Shown: in pieces, positions 61,675 through 64,000 of the stretch
How the letters are laid out: every line of letters starts with the position of its first letter
Numbering within the stretch: the stretch's first letter is position 1
NCBI GenBank assembly: GCA_028554755.1
Contig: JAPTOF010000005.1
Span: 17,954,001 to 18,018,000, forward strand
DNA from: Cordia subcordata
Taxonomy: Eukaryota; Streptophyta; Magnoliopsida; Boraginales; Cordiaceae
Length of the DNA: 64,000 nucleotides
Direction of reading: 5' to 3'
Made by a program: the position numbers and the translations under genes
The notes under the pieces: model-generated
Told to the model about the DNA's origin: nothing
What the model saw: the letters and a program-made list of their open reading frames with translations, nothing else
The model's database searches: none

Positions 61675-62070
61675 GCTTTTCCCGAGTGTACTTCAAAACA
61701 CAGCTCTACTGTACAGACAACAAGACAGCAGAAACATTGTTAGCATCAAACAGCTCAAACACTTCAAGAAAAAGAAGATTTATAAACAACTAAAGTTCTC
61801 CCCCGCAAAAAAAAAAAAAAAAAGGGTAAAAAATCGAAGCGAGAAGTATATACTCAACACAATTAAGAAATTTAGAATTCAGCAAAATATTTGAGTACCT
61901 CATGCATATTAAAGGAAACAACATTAAGATTTATCCACGTTAACACTGCAGCAACTCATTGACATTCATCAATCAATTATAAAAACAACCTTGCATCAAG
62001 ATTCTAGTAACACTTTGATATGACCAAAAACAAAAGACAAAACATACAAAAAGCAAATTCAGATGAAGAC

Positions 62071-62094
62071 AATGATGATGATGATGATGATGAT
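62071..62094 (+). repeat. (GAT)n trinucleotide microsatellite
   Basis: About seven ATG/GAT units, within the proposed 5' UTR intron of PGL. Confidence 0.9.
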
Positions 62095-62337
62095 CAACAA
62101 GACATCAAATATCACAAATCTTGCATCAAACACACATGCACTTACAGAAAACAGCATTTTAGCCAAATCCCAGAGCACACAACATTACCAATTCAAATGA
62201 TCACATGACAAAATGTTGAAAGTTGGTAACTTAACACACCCCAGAAAGGATAATGAGATCTTGAAATCATACCACACACACACATATAAAAGTCGACACA
62301 GAACTCACACGCATGTATGCTGAGAGAGATACTTACA

Positions 62338-64000
62338 GGTAGAAGGAAAAAGATGGATGGCAGAAGAGGAAACTGACAAGAAAGGAGAATGGATATCAAG
62401 TGTGTATGTGTGTGTGTAATATATGTATATGTTTGTATATTATCTTGCATACATGTGTATGTGTGTGTTTTGTGTGTAATAAATATAGATGCTTCCATAA
62501 GCAGGCTAATATGGTAGAAATGCAAGTACAACAATTTATTAGATCACTGAAGCATAATATGAGTAGGTAATGATGGTGACATTACACACATAAAAGATGG
62601 TAATAGGATGAAAAAAACATAGGTATCTTTACAAGGTTTAAGGGAAAATATTAAAGAGATATTTTTGTCTTATATACCCTTTTAGCCAAAAAGTAAACTA
62701 AAAAATAATCTTATCTTTTGTCTTTGCTAAATCCTTTCTATAATTTCTCCTACATGTAATAATTTTTGTTTTGTTAATGATAAAGGAGCATTTTGTTATC
62801 ATCAAAGTTACCCAGTGACATGAAAATTAAAATAAAAATTCTCCCCCATAAGAAAAGGCGAGGAGCCGCCAATTTTTTTTGTCACTAGAGACTTTAAAAA
62901 TTTTGCTTTATCATCTTAAAAAAATGCAATATATCAATATAATTATCAAGAAATTTATTTTTTGGTTAGGCATAAATTATCTATTGTGTCAAAAATGAAA
63001 ATTCAGATGGAAAGTGTAAAAGAAATTATGCATATTATGTTAAAACAAGAAGATATATTTATTAAACCTTCTAACACTTGTAGTACTTGAACCAAAACAT
63101 ATATGATCTATTTAGATGTCATATTGAAAAGATTAATTTTCAAGACACAAATTAAAAAGCTTAAATCTTTTATAGAGGCAATTAATTAAAACATTTCAAA
63201 ATTATTGTCTTACACTGTTAAAAAAATTTAGACCATTAATTATTTGATTAAAAAATTATTGAGATGACCATGATAATAGTTTAATCAATGATCTAAATTT
63301 CTTTATTGTACAAGATAATTAATGCATATCAAGAGAAATCAAAGTCATTTAATGCTTGCTAATATTTAACATGTGAGTTACATAATGTCAACCCATTCCT
63401 ATTCCACATACATACAAAACCATCTTTAGTCACATAGTGTTTGAATATGAAAGATATGCATCATTTTGCACCCATCATTTTCCTCAATTTTTCCAACCTT
63501 CGCCACCATAGAAAGTAATGATGAACATACCAAGGAAAGGGTTTGGTATCTCGAGCCATCATCATCAATGAATGGTGTCAGCATAGAGAGAGGTTCTAAG
63601 TTCATGAATTGTGAAGTTGCCCAATTAACTCAAAACCACAAATGATGACAAATTAATCAAAGGCTTCCAAACCCCCAAGATTCAAGGATCTTGCATTATC
63701 ATAATATGGCAAGTTGATAGGGGCTTTGCATTGTTTAGTTTTCTCTCTTTAGGAGAATTATGAGCCATGGACAAGGTTTAAGGGTGACAATTTAAGATTT
63801 AATTAATTATATATATATGTATATATATTTTATTTTGAGTAGGAAAGATTTTATATAATTATTAAGAAAATAATTTGAATAGTTTACAATTATTAAATTT
63901 TTTCATAACATTATGAACGTGAATTTGTTAACATATTAAAAGTATCATATCAATTGGATTTATATTATTTAATAATTTTTTTATTCCAAGGAGGCTGAGC
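62338..64000. other. PGL leader/promoter and AT-rich intergenic end of window
   Basis: 62338-62440 would be the non-coding first exon of PGL; (GT)n repeats lie at 62396-62480. Beyond 62.6 kb only AT-rich sequence is seen, without recognisable genes or element ends. Confidence 0.45.

Overview
This is a nuclear genomic window from a flowering plant, almost certainly a eudicot (possibly an asterid; that rank is a guess). The signs are spliced genes with GT..AG introns, very AT-rich intergenic DNA, plant-only gene families (a YABBY factor of the CRABS CLAW type, a chloroplast fructokinase-like protein, a plant HPPK/DHPS fusion) and a dense litter of plant transposon types. I see no prokaryotic, organellar or viral gene set.

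Layout. 1-14.7 kb is gene-free and holds transposon remains: a Ty1/copia gag-protease relic at the left edge, two hAT elements with 8-bp target duplications (6481-6965 and 9976-10823), two CACTA-like elements, a Mutator-like element with about 120-bp inverted ends and a 9-bp duplication (11788-12905), and several snap-back repeats. 14.7-17.05 kb (minus) is a seven-exon CRABS CLAW-like gene that rebuilds to 181 residues. 17.1-26.4 kb is intergenic, with MITEs, a polyA retroposon with a 15-bp duplication (23201-23514) and a minisatellite. A tRNA-Asp(GTC) gene at 26389-26460 lies 70 bp upstream of the TATA box of a 13-exon gene (26653-36323, plus) encoding about 1169 residues, with FYRN/FYRC domains at the N-terminus and WD40-like repeats at the C-terminus (TBRG1-like).

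37.27-41.21 kb (minus) is a broken UDP-arabinopyranose mutase/RGP gene: a 4-bp duplication, a SINE-like insertion with 13-bp target duplications inside coding exon 1, and a Trp-to-stop change near the end. 41.2-46.85 kb is repeat-rich intergenic DNA. 46.85-49.42 kb (plus) is an intact tail-anchored cytochrome b5. 50.36-52.71 kb (minus) is an intact mitochondrial HPPK/DHPS for folate synthesis. 54.1-59.3 kb (plus) is a decayed fructokinase-like 2 (FLN2) gene with a lost start codon, frameshifts, an in-frame stop, a large insertion near the 5' end and a TRIM retroelement array of five LTR copies in its last intron. 59.84-61.67 kb (minus) is an intact 6-phosphogluconolactonase with a probable 5' UTR intron. 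The right end is AT-rich intergenic DNA.

The genes do not form a shared pathway. They are an ordinary plant neighbourhood of unrelated housekeeping and developmental genes, and orientation shows no operon-like grouping. I found no undescribed biological system. The best material is the well-resolved insertion history (target duplications for at least seven elements), two gene deaths caught at an early stage, and the TRIM array. Gene models come from reading splice sites and frame continuity by eye; exon phases agree at every junction quoted for the intact genes.
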